Below are positions 1 through 4,145 of a stretch of DNA of 7,238 nt, in pieces; within the stretch, counting starts at the first letter, position 1, and each line of letters begins with the position of its first letter. The position numbers and the translations under genes were made by a program. The notes under the pieces were generated by a model. It was given only the letters and a program-made list of their open reading frames with translations. It made no database searches and had not been told where the DNA came from. The stretch is from Syntrophobacterales bacterium. Its GTDB lineage: Bacteria; Desulfobacterota; Desulfobaccia; Desulfobaccales; 0-14-0-80-60-11. The stretch covers positions 1-7,238 of the forward strand of contig JAGVPN010000019.1 of NCBI GenBank assembly GCA_020052215.1. The letters run 5' to 3'.

Positions 1-248
1 ATGCCCACACTAACACGGCTGAGGGATTTTTCAGCATCTTCAAGCGTGGTATCTATGGCGTTTATCAGCATGTGAGCCCTTTCCATCTTCATCGCTATAC
101 CACTGAGTTTGATTTTCGCTATAACCATCGTGTAAAGCTGGGCTTCGATGATTCTATGAGAGAAGCACAAGCCCTTAAAGGCATTTCCGGTAAGCGATTA
201 ACCTATCGGCGGACTAACCAAACTCCTTTGTCCGTTTGGGAAAGGTGA
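1..248 (+). CDS. IS1595-family (ISXO2-like) transposase, C-terminal part, cut by window edge
   Basis: The frame starting at base 3 is open from the left edge to TGA at 246-248 and gives 81 residues. It begins HTNTAEGFFSIFKRGIYG and continues with VYQH, HLHRY and EFDFRYNHR. This order is the C-terminal hallmark of the DDE-type transposase domain of IS1595-family elements, where the acidic residue in the N-T-x-E-G block is the last catalytic position and the FDFRYNHR block follows it. The upstream two thirds (zinc-ribbon region and first catalytic aspartates) lie outside the window, so intactness cannot be judged; the visible part has no stop or frameshift. The protein would cut and join element ends during transposition. 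I could not find a terminal inverted repeat because the partner end is missing. Family assignment is confident; the exact group is not. Confidence 0.9.
   Translation, partial: AHTNTAEGFFSIFKRGIYGVYQHVSPFHLHRYTTEFDFRYNHRVKLGFDDSMREAQALKGISGKRLTYRRTNQTPLSVWER
1..248 (+). mobile_element. Insertion sequence of the IS1595 family, right-hand part
   Basis: The transposase fragment implies that an insertion sequence enters the window from the left. Its right end must lie in the 249-405 gap or just after the stop, but no terminal repeat or target duplication can be defined from one end. A short inverted repeat (AGGTGAA at 243-249, TTCACCT at 272-278) straddles the stop codon; whether it belongs to the element end is unknown. 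Confidence 0.65.
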
Positions 249-405
249 AGAATGTACTGATATGTGCGTCTTTCACCTACCTCACAAGAGAAAAGCCGAA
301 TGTGCCTTATTTACAAGATTTCGTTTTTAAAAACTCCATGGCTTCCCATCTGTCTTTGTGCTATGGTGATTTTGAGCGACCCCCACAGTTAAGGAGGTAA
401 AAATT

Positions 406-594
406 ATGGCCGCTGCTCCCGAAAAGAAATGCCCAATAATAGGCCGAGAATGCACGGAAAATGAATGCGCCTTTTATGTCCTCACTAATGAGAAAACTTA
501 TGATTTTCAATGTGCTATCATTTTCTCGGCCCGGAAACACCGCGTCTTAGAATTTGAAATATCTGAAATCAAAAAACTTATTAAACGAAATTGA
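406..594 (+). CDS. Small four-cysteine hypothetical protein
   Basis: This 62-residue ORF has a near-perfect Shine-Dalgarno (AAGGAGGT at 391-398) seven bases before the ATG, which fixes the start and strongly supports a real gene. The protein has cysteines at 9, 16, 21 and 36 (C-P-I-I-G-R-E-C, then E-C-A-F-Y, then Q-C-A-I), a spacing that suggests a small metal-binding knuckle or Fe-S/zinc site. The C-terminal third is a lysine-rich, probably helical tail (EISEIKKLIKR). There is no signal peptide or membrane segment, so it is probably cytoplasmic. Short CPI-G-x-C-x4-C-type proteins of this kind are common as unannotated genes in environmental bacteria and phages; I do not know a function. Its last 14 bases overlap the convergent gene ending at 581. 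Metal binding is inference from cysteine spacing only. Confidence 0.75.
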   Translation: MAAAPEKKCPIIGRECTENECAFYVLTNEKTYDFQCAIIFSARKHRVLEFEISEIKKLIKRN

Positions 595-757
595 TTTTCT
601 CTTGATCTAAGATAGTAGCTATCCTGTCAACCTCAATTGGGTGACTTGGGCCGAATATCCTAATTAAATCCCTATGCGTAATGCCGCCCTCATTTTTTAT
701 AAAATCCTTAACCAATGCAACTACTTTTCCTTTAAGCTGTTCTCTTTTGGTGGACAT
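581..757 (-). CDS. 58-residue hypothetical protein, possible helix-turn-helix
   Basis: On the minus strand an ATG at 757-755 opens a 58-residue frame ending in TAA at 583-581. It has a good Shine-Dalgarno (AGGAG, complement of 766-770) eight bases upstream, which supports it as a real short gene. The sequence runs MSTKREQLKG, then VVALVKDFIKNEGGITHRDL, then IRIFGPSHPIEVDRIATIL, then DQEKINFV. The layout, with a first helix, a G-G-I-T turn followed by HRDLIRIFG, and then another helix (VDRIATILDQE), resembles a compact winged-helix or helix-turn-helix unit, but this is read by eye. It converges on the four-cysteine gene with a 14-base overlap and is divergent from the HEPN-like gene, with only 29 bases between start codons. 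That makes it a candidate regulator or partner of its divergent neighbour; this is inference. Confidence 0.68.
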   Translation of the reverse strand: MSTKREQLKGKVVALVKDFIKNEGGITHRDLIRIFGPSHPIEVDRIATILDQEKINFV

Positions 758-779
758 CTTACCATCTCCTTTTTATAGA
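751..779 (+). promoter_or_regulatory. Predicted sigma-70 promoter giving a leaderless transcript
   Basis: TGGACA at 751-756 (5 of 6 to the -35 consensus) is followed after exactly 17 bases by TATAGA at 774-779 (4 of 6 to the -10 consensus). Transcription would start around 786-787, which is the A of the ATG of the following gene. That gene has no convincing ribosome binding site, so a leaderless mRNA fits. The -35 overlaps the start codon of the minus-strand gene, so the two divergent genes would compete for this short region. Confidence 0.45.
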
Positions 780-786
780 GTCCCTT

Positions 787-1275
787 ATGATTGACCAACC
801 CACAAAATCAGAAATAGACGATGTAAATAATTTAAGTTGCGCCATTGGTCATGTTGTCGTTCAATGGGGTTTTGTTGAACATAATCTTTATATTTGTTTG
901 GCCTACATTTACCAAAACTTTGGAGGCAATAAAATTGCCAAAAATCAAAAGATTGATAAATTCTTAAAAAGACAAAAAGAATTTTTGCGTGACTGTTTCA
1001 ATAATATAGACTCATTAGCTTCATTTAAAGATGAAGGCTTATCTTTACTAGATAGAGTGGCTACCCTTGGTAATGAACGTGACGATATAATTCATAGCAC
1101 TTATGCCGGATTGTGGGATGACTCTTTTAAATTCTTTAAATTTAGTTTCAAACCACAAATGATCTATATCAAAAAACTAAAACGAAATATCAAATCTATT
1201 CTTGAGACTCGAAAAAAGATTGAGGTTCTGGCAGCAGATTTGGGCCGTTTTGGTCTTCGGCTTGCTGGAAAGTAA
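787..1275 (+). CDS. Hypothetical protein with HEPN-like R-x4-H motif
   Basis: The product has 162 residues, is mostly helical and AT-rich in codon use, with no signal peptide. An N-terminal helix carries V-x-W-G-F-V-E-x-N-L (W27, G28, E31). After a lysine-rich linker there is a second helical block containing N-E-R-D-D-I-I-H-S, where R98 and H103 form an R-x4-H motif. Proteins combining a W-G-x-[LV]-E helix with a later [E]-R-[ND]-x-[IV]-x-H motif are widespread unannotated bacterial and phage proteins. The R-x4-6-H pattern is the signature of HEPN domains, many of which are RNases in toxin-antitoxin and abortive infection systems. RNase activity here is inference. No Shine-Dalgarno is seen before the ATG, and the predicted promoter places the transcript start at the ATG itself. 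The last 80 bases overlap a possible opposing gene, and the C-terminus (AADLGRFGLRLAGK) may be an extension caused by loss of an earlier stop. Confidence 0.78.
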   Translation: MIDQPTKSEIDDVNNLSCAIGHVVVQWGFVEHNLYICLAYIYQNFGGNKIAKNQKIDKFLKRQKEFLRDCFNNIDSLASFKDEGLSLLDRVATLGNERDDIIHSTYAGLWDDSFKFFKFSFKPQMIYIKKLKRNIKSILETRKKIEVLAADLGRFGLRLAGK

Positions 1276-1420
1276 GAATGTTGCTCACAATTACTTCTGC
1301 GGCCTCATGGCACTGCATCCCGGTATCTTGCCAATGCCACAAAAAGTCACTAACCCATGCTTTCATGGTTTCCCAGCGGGGATCGTCTAAGGCCACTCTG
1401 GGCTTGTTTTTTCCACCCAT
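1196..1420 (-). CDS. Possible 74-residue hypothetical protein opposing the HEPN-like gene
   Basis: The minus frame starts at ATG 1420-1418, with GGAG (complement of 1430-1433) nine bases upstream, and ends with TAG at 1198-1196. An alternative TTG start at 1435 would sit on top of the ribosome binding site, so I prefer the ATG. The product begins MGGKNKPRVALDDPRWETMK, then AWVSDFLWHWQDTG, MQCHEAAEVIVSNILTF and QQAEDQNGPNLLP. Its balanced composition and helical pattern, rich in Trp with C-H-E-A-A-E-V-I, look like a real protein rather than an antisense shadow. The drawback is an 80-base convergent overlap with the preceding plus-strand gene, so one of the two tails may be a recent extension. 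It diverges from the next gene with 17 bases between starts. No function is recognised. Confidence 0.48.
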   Translation of the reverse strand: MGGKNKPRVALDDPRWETMKAWVSDFLWHWQDTGMQCHEAAEVIVSNILTFQQAEDQNGPNLLPEPQSFFESQE

Positions 1421-1431
1421 TGGTCTATACT
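1404..1431 (+). promoter_or_regulatory. Predicted sigma-70 promoter, leaderless start
   Basis: TTGTTT at 1404-1409 and TATACT at 1426-1431 (5 of 6 to the -10 consensus) are separated by 16 bases. The expected transcription start, about seven bases after the -10, coincides with the ATG at 1438. The following gene has no Shine-Dalgarno, so this again fits a leaderless mRNA. The -10 also covers the ribosome binding site of the divergent minus-strand gene. Confidence 0.42.
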
Positions 1432-1437
1432 CCAAAC

Positions 1438-1560
1438 ATGAAAGACGAAGGCAAAAAAGAGCCGCAGCAACCGACAGAAGCCGATGTGTTGCGGCGAATG
1501 CTCAACACCCCGCCTAAACCTAAAAAGACAGAGAAAAAGGTAGAAAATACAGATAAGTAG
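1438..1560 (+). CDS. 40-residue charged protein with LRRMLNTPPKP motif
   Basis: The frame from ATG 1438 to TAG 1558-1560 encodes 40 residues: a charged N-terminus (MKDEGKKEPQQPTEADV), then LRRMLNTPPKPKK at residues 18-30, then a Lys/Glu-rich tail. Short acidic-basic proteins ending in [L/A]-R-R-x-L-[NG]-T-P-P-[KQ]-P recur in environmental bacterial genomes and prophages as unannotated genes, which is why I accept this frame. An in-frame ATG at 1357 would add 27 residues of unlikely sequence rich in W, F and P, and I reject it. There is no Shine-Dalgarno before 1438. A perfect 10-base palindrome (AGTAGCTACT, 1556-1565) spans the stop codon. Function unknown. Confidence 0.6.
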   Translation: MKDEGKKEPQQPTEADVLRRMLNTPPKPKKTEKKVENTDK

Positions 1561-1637
1561 CTACTCTGCCTATTCTTTCTGTCCTTTGAACCGATTGCCT
1601 CCGAAGTTTGCATTCTTCAAGTATATATACGCCTTTG

Positions 1638-1660
1638 AAAAGGGGGGTAGGGGGGATTTT
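1638..1660. repeat. G-rich dispersed-type repeat with two G6 runs
   Basis: Two runs of six G (1642-1647, 1650-1655) separated by TA sit between A-rich and T-rich flanks. From memory, the complement (AATCCCCCCTACCCCCC) is a common dispersed intergenic motif in environmental bacterial genomes. It could also contribute to a G-quadruplex with the G5 run at 1668-1672. Seen once here, so repeat status rests on general knowledge. Confidence 0.4.
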
Positions 1661-1810
1661 CATTCTCGGGGGTGAGACATTTTTGGTTCATGAACGTTTA
1701 GCCTGCGCTACTGAATCTGGGTTTCTGGTTTTTTCAACAAGATTTTGCCATAAACTAATTGATTTAACTTATGAATAAGTCCATTATGCCAGGTTGTGTC
1801 CATCCGGAAA

Positions 1811-1837
1811 CTCCCCCTCCCCTGGTGGGAGGGGGAG
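1811..1837. repeat. Perfect 11-bp inverted repeat (hairpin)
   Basis: CTCCCCCTCCC at 1811-1821 and GGGAGGGGGAG at 1827-1837 are exact reverse complements around a five-base loop (CTGGT). No T-tract follows on either side, so a terminator is unlikely. It resembles the palindromic core of a dispersed intergenic repeat. Confidence 0.6.
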
Positions 1838-1867
1838 GATCATTTGGGTAACCCATGGATATTATTA

Positions 1868-1914
1868 AAAAGCCACCCACCCCCACCCTAACCCTCATCA
1901 CGGGGGAGGGAATA
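1868..1914. repeat. Remnant of a C-rich/G-rich dispersed repeat
   Basis: A run containing CCCCCACCCTAACCCTC is followed closely by CGGGGGAGGG. This matches the general form of the widespread intergenic palindrome in which CCCTAACCCTC pairs imperfectly with GGGGGAGGG. It lies about 30 bases from the 11-bp hairpin and may be part of the same composite repeat island. Confidence 0.45.
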
Positions 1915-2052
1915 AAGGACTTTACGCATAAACACCAAACACAAAACCGAAAACAGCAGTTGGGTTGCGGCCTCAGGCCGAGATGTGCCACCCATTGACT
2001 GCCAATTGGTATCAGCAACTTTTCGGAGCGGACCAGAGCCCGCAGCCCACCG

Positions 2053-2322
2053 TCAGGCCCCGGGCGGCACCGGATCGGCCGGAGGCTCCTCCGCCTCAGG
2101 AGCCTCGGCCATTGGTCTTTTGGGCGGGTTGCGGTCAGCCTCGACCTCGGAAACCGTTCGGTCCCGAAACACCAGGTAACTGAACCAATACACATTGGCC
2201 AGAAACAGGATGGTCAAGCCCACCAGGTAATCCCGGCCCTCCACCCCGATGGCCTGGAGGAGGAACCTGGCCGCCACGAAGCAGAGGAACAGCCGCAGAA
2301 AAAAGCTGAACGCGGTGCTCAT
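2053..2322 (-). CDS. Small two-helix membrane protein, hypothetical
   Basis: The product is 89 residues from ATG 2322-2320, with AGGA (complement of 2330-2333) seven bases upstream. Two hydrophobic segments are clear: about residues 5-25 (FSFFLRLFLCFVAARFLLQAI) and 32-52 (ending ANVYWFSYLVF), joined by a short charged turn (GVEGRD). The C-terminal tail from about 53 is hydrophilic, acidic and proline-rich (EAPEAEEPPADPVPPG). By the positive-inside rule the RDR just after helix 2 suggests that the tail is cytoplasmic. No family is recognised. It is the leftmost of four minus-strand genes but lies over 300 bases from the next one, so it is probably transcribed separately. Hydrophobic periodicity and a ribosome binding site support coding; several antisense frames here are shadows. 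Confidence 0.7.
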   Translation of the reverse strand: MSTAFSFFLRLFLCFVAARFLLQAIGVEGRDYLVGLTILFLANVYWFSYLVFRDRTVSEVEADRNPPKRPMAEAPEAEEPPADPVPPGA

Positions 2323-2357
2323 GGCCTTATCCTACCCAAACCGGGGGCGATTGGCAA

Positions 2358-2407
2358 GGCAGGGGGTGGCCCCTCCGCCTTGCTTCCGGCCGGGAGACTG
2401 GCGCGAG
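2358..2407. repeat. 50-base direct repeat, copy 1
   Basis: It begins GGCAGGGGGTGGCCCCT and ends GGCCGGGAGACTGGCGCGAG. It matches copy 2 at 2523-2572 at 45 of 50 positions with no gaps; all five differences fall in the central segment. Each copy contains an AGGGG/CCCCT mini-hairpin. Confidence 0.85.
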
Positions 2408-2419
2408 GACCGTAGGGCC

Positions 2420-2449
2420 GTAGGGCGGGAAAGCGAAGCGCATCCCGCC
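2420..2449 (+). repeat. GTAG-headed palindrome (REP-like)
   Basis: GTAG at 2420-2423 leads into GGCGGG (2424-2429) paired with CCCGCC (2444-2449), with an inner GCG-aag-CGC hairpin (2433-2441). A GTAG tetranucleotide 5' of an imperfect palindrome is the known layout of REP elements mobilised by RAYT (TnpA-REP) Y1 transposases. The transposase itself is not in the window. Confidence 0.6.
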
Positions 2450-2501
2450 TTTTGCTGTGGAGCCATGCCGCCTATACTGCCGCGGTCCATCGCATCTTGC
2501 G

Positions 2502-2528
2502 CCTGCCAGCCGGAGAACCGGCGGCAGG
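2502..2528. repeat. Strong imperfect stem-loop
   Basis: CCTGCC (2502-2507) pairs with GGCAGG (2523-2528), and CCGG (2510-2513) pairs with CCGG (2518-2521) around an AGAA loop, with a small AG/C internal bulge. The right arm overlaps the start of direct-repeat copy 2. No T-tract follows, so it is not a standard terminator. Confidence 0.55.
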
Positions 2529-2572
2529 GGGTGGCCCCTACCCCTTCCCGCCGGCCGGGAGACTGGCGCGAG
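2523..2572. repeat. 50-base direct repeat, copy 2
   Basis: Second copy of the 2358-2407 repeat, 165 bases downstream and in the same orientation. The last 20 bases are identical in both copies, and this copy also has a TCCCG/CGGGA stem (2546-2560). Confidence 0.85.
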
Positions 2573-2638
2573 CGGCTCTGTGCCCAGACCTGCGACTCCA
2601 TCCACGGCATCTGTAAGATTTAGCCGGATTCGCCGCCG

Positions 2639-3070
2639 CTACTTCGTGGCCTTCTGCTGCATTTCCTGAAAACAACCCCAAAATCCCGACGAGTCCGGGG
2701 CGTCCACCCGCTGACAAATCTTTTTGCCTTGGGCCATGGCGACATACTTTTCGTAGGCGGCCTGATCCCCCACGTACAAGATGTTGGCCCCCTTATCCGG
2801 ATAGGCGTGATAAGCCACGCCATTGGCCCTGAAGGTCGTCACCTGGCCTGCGGGCAGGGCGTCCAGGAGCGCCTGGGTCTTGGGGGTTTCCATATTCGGC
2901 TTATACTTCTGGAAACCGGCCGTGGTTAGCATGTATTCGTCGATCACGACTGCTTTAAGGGGCTGGCCCCCAGACTCGACCTGCCCTCCGGCACACCCGT
3001 AAAACAGGATTGCCATAAAGATTAAACCGATAACTGCCTTAGACCTGGCCTGCCTCCGGTTCGCCACCAT
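2639..3070 (-). CDS. Hypothetical lipoprotein
   Basis: I start the gene at ATG 3070-3068, because AGGAGG (complement of 3076-3081) lies five bases upstream; a longer frame begins at 3121 but lacks a good site and would add 17 charged residues before the signal. The product is 143 residues. Residues 1-25 form a lipoprotein signal: basic start (MVANRRQARSK), hydrophobic core (AVIGLIFMAILF) and F-Y-G-C at 23-26. C26 would be lipidated, although the lipobox is not canonical because it lacks the usual L-[AS]-[GA]-C. The mature part has no known motif; it includes a short beta-like segment (ANGVAYHAYPDKGANILYVG) and a C-terminal cysteine pair (K-I-C-Q-R-V and F-W-G-C-F) that could form a disulfide in the periplasm. 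Family not recognised. Flanked on both sides by repeat-rich gaps, so probably monocistronic. Confidence 0.82.
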   Translation of the reverse strand: MVANRRQARSKAVIGLIFMAILFYGCAGGQVESGGQPLKAVVIDEYMLTTAGFQKYKPNMETPKTQALLDALPAGQVTTFRANGVAYHAYPDKGANILYVGDQAAYEKYVAMAQGKKICQRVDAPDSSGFWGCFQEMQQKATK

Positions 3071-3245
3071 GCCTCCCTCCTCGCTCAGTTCTGCTTTTTC
3101 CGAAGTCGCCGGTCTCACCATGCCTGTAAGGTGACCGACTCTGGCATTGCCAATCCGACTCTTCCCCCGTTCAGTACCGCCCCCGCTGATGACCCGGGGT
3201 GGCTAATCATAGACCAATTTAGGCCATTGTCAAGCTGGCTCGGGC

Positions 3246-3335
3246 TTATGAGGGGATTTGGATCTCCCTGACTTCCTGGAACCGGGTCGCCACAATGTAC
3301 TTCTCCACCCTGATCCGGCGCACCAGTTCCTCATG
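3246..3335 (-). pseudogene. Possible C-terminal remnant of a lost gene
   Basis: On the minus strand a frame ending in TAA at 3248-3246 reads HEELVRRIRVEKYIVATR then FQEVREIQIPS. It looks like genuine helical protein sequence, yet no start or upstream coding region exists: directly upstream the frame runs into the 43-base repeat (starting at 3324) and the REPIN-like element. The first few residues (HEEL) are encoded by bases that also occur in the second repeat copy, so the true remnant may begin at the repeat edge. Family unknown; this could be a chance frame. Confidence 0.28.
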
Positions 3336-3366
3336 GGCCGTTGGTCCACCCGTTAAGCATGAAAAG
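3324..3366. repeat. 43-base direct repeat, copy 1
   Basis: It starts CAGTTCCTCATGGGCCG and ends ATGAAAAG. It matches 3447-3489 at 40 of 43 bases; the first 30 are identical. Inside is a small hairpin, TGGGCC-gtt-GGTCCA, with one G-U pair. Confidence 0.85.
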
Positions 3367-3370
3367 ATAT

Positions 3371-3430
3371 GTAGGGCGGGGCACTGCCCGCCGTTTCCGC
3401 TGATTAATTGGTGCGTAGGACGCACCCTAC
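3371..3430. repeat. REPIN-like element: two inverted GTAG palindromes
   Basis: The 60-base unit starts GTAGGG (3371-3376) and ends with its reverse complement CCCTAC (3425-3430). Inside, GGCGGG/CCCGCC (3375-3380, 3387-3392) forms one hairpin. GGTGCGT/ACGCACC (3410-3416, 3420-3426) forms a perfect 7-bp hairpin with a 3-base loop. Read on its own strand, each hairpin is preceded by GTAG. Paired inverted REPs of this layout are known as REPINs and depend on RAYT transposases encoded elsewhere. The two hairpins differ in sequence, so it may also be a chance pairing of two separate REPs. Confidence 0.6.
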
Positions 3431-3446
3431 GAAAGCCTTTTCAGGA

Positions 3447-3489
3447 CAGTTCCTCATGGGCCGTTGGTCCACCCGTAAATTATGAAAAG
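3447..3489. repeat. 43-base direct repeat, copy 2
   Basis: Second copy of 3324-3366, 80 bases beyond the end of copy 1. The three differences are clustered at positions 31-36 of the repeat. The pair brackets the REPIN-like element. Confidence 0.85.
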
Positions 3490-3510
3490 CCCCTGATGGG
3501 CATGTCCCTA

Positions 3511-3542
3511 ACTTTGAACTTTGAACCTTGAACTTTGAACTT
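3511..3542. repeat. 7-nt tandem repeat (ACTTTGA)
   Basis: Four consecutive 7-base units (ACTTTGA, ACTTTGA, ACCTTGA, ACTTTGA) are followed by a partial fifth (ACTT). TTCAGGACAG follows directly at 3541-3550 and also occurs at 3440-3449, before repeat copy 2. Number of units may vary between strains. Confidence 0.85.
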
Positions 3543-3719
3543 CAGGACAGAGTATACCATTTCCCCTGGGGGCTGGTGGGGTGGAAGGTGTGTGGGTGGG
3601 TCTCTCAACTGCGGGGGCGCTGGGAACCGCCGAAAACCAGAGAATAACGCCGGATTATTCAGCCCGCCGGACCGCCCGGCCCGGTGAAGCCGCAGTTCTA
3701 AGGTCTATGGGCGTTGGCG

Positions 3720-4145
3720 CTAGATCAAACTCCCCCCAGGCGCTTCGTCATCCTGGATCGGCTTAGGCAGGGCACCCACCCGGCGCCGAGGAGATACGGT
3801 CATTTTAATGGTCAACTCCTTCTTTTTTAAGGCCGAGAGAAACTGTACCGCCACCTCGTAGGCTGAAGAACCCGGGTCCGGGGCTTCAATGCGCAAGACC
3901 AGACCCTGGGCCTGGAAATGCGTCAGGTCGCACTCCTTTTTATTTTCAGGCATCAGGAAAAAAGAAAACTCCCGGACATGACCCGTTTGCATGGGCAGAG
4001 GTGGTTCAGCCTCGAAGAGAATCCCCCCGTAGCTGATATTTTTCAACTTCCCCTGACCGGCTTGGGATTCTTTCGTCTCCGCCTGCTCCACCACAAACCT
4101 GATGGGCAGATTTACGCTAAGCCGCGGATGACGTCGGTTTTCCAT
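3720..4145 (-). CDS. PilZ-domain protein (predicted c-di-GMP binding)
   Basis: The product is 141 residues from ATG 4145-4143, chosen because GAGAGG (complement of 4153-4158) lies seven bases upstream; an upstream ATG at 4196 would add 17 residues without a good site. PilZ domains bind the second messenger cyclic di-GMP through an R-x3-R motif and a [DN]-x-S-x2-G motif. Both are present: R4-R-H-P-R8 at the very N-terminus and N36-I-S38-Y-G-G41. The rest fits the beta-barrel (GGILFEAEPPLPM, VLRIEAPDPGSSAYEVAVQF) and ends with a basic and then acidic tail. It is a stand-alone PilZ of typical size, so it probably acts as an adaptor that passes the c-di-GMP signal to a partner protein, often in motility or exopolysaccharide control. 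No diguanylate cyclase or target is visible nearby. About 290 bases separate it from the TPR gene upstream on the same strand. Confidence 0.92.
   Translation of the reverse strand: MENRRHPRLSVNLPIRFVVEQAETKESQAGQGKLKNISYGGILFEAEPPLPMQTGHVREFSFFLMPENKKECDLTHFQAQGLVLRIEAPDPGSSAYEVAVQFLSALKKKELTIKMTVSPRRRVGALPKPIQDDEAPGGSLI

Larger units (their letters stand above)
1561..2052. other. 492-base gene-free stretch with G-rich and palindromic repeats
   Basis: No credible coding frame is seen on either strand. It holds an AAAA-G6-TA-G6-ATTTT block (1638-1660), a perfect 11-bp hairpin (1811-1837), a C-rich/G-rich repeat remnant (1868-1914) and a CGGCCT-C-AGGCCG palindrome (1968-1980). Base composition shifts here from the AT-rich island to the GC-rich right side. 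Confidence 0.6.
2323..2638. other. Repeat-packed intergenic stretch
   Basis: These 316 GC-rich bases hold two 50-base direct repeats, a GTAG-headed palindrome and a strong stem-loop (2502-2528). Frames on both strands stay open only because stops are rare in such GC-rich repeats; their translations are Arg/Pro-rich and low quality. I see no gene. Confidence 0.65.
3122..3719. other. 598-base gap with a gene remnant and repeats
   Basis: I see no intact gene. The left third (3122-3245) is unremarkable. It is followed by a probable C-terminal coding remnant, two 43-base direct repeats bracketing a REPIN-like element, a 7-nt tandem repeat and, from 3551 to 3719, GC-rich sequence with no identifiable feature. 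Confidence 0.6.

Noticed and set aside
243..278. Inverted repeat AGGTGAA/TTCACCT after the transposase as terminator
   Set aside because: Seven-bp stem with a 22-base loop and no T-tract; too weak to call as a terminator.
1278..1517. Plus-strand frame of 79 residues
   Set aside because: Different frame from the 40-residue gene at 1438, composition poor, and no ribosome binding site.
1764..2195. 143-residue minus-strand frame
   Set aside because: It crosses palindromic repeats and the membrane-protein gene in another frame; the translation is Pro/Gly/Arg-rich with no domain.
2249..2669. Plus and minus frames of 70-124 residues in the repeat-packed gap
   Set aside because: They translate the 50-base direct repeats themselves (the same peptide appears twice), lack ribosome binding sites, and reflect GC-rich repeats.
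3511..3542. CRISPR-like repeat
   Set aside because: Units are 7 bases, directly abutting, with no spacers; this is a tandem repeat.
3295..3766. Plus-strand frames of 78 and 61 residues
   Set aside because: The first translates the 43-base repeat twice (the same S-S-W-A-V-G-P-P-V peptide appears in it two times); the second has no ribosome binding site and poor composition.
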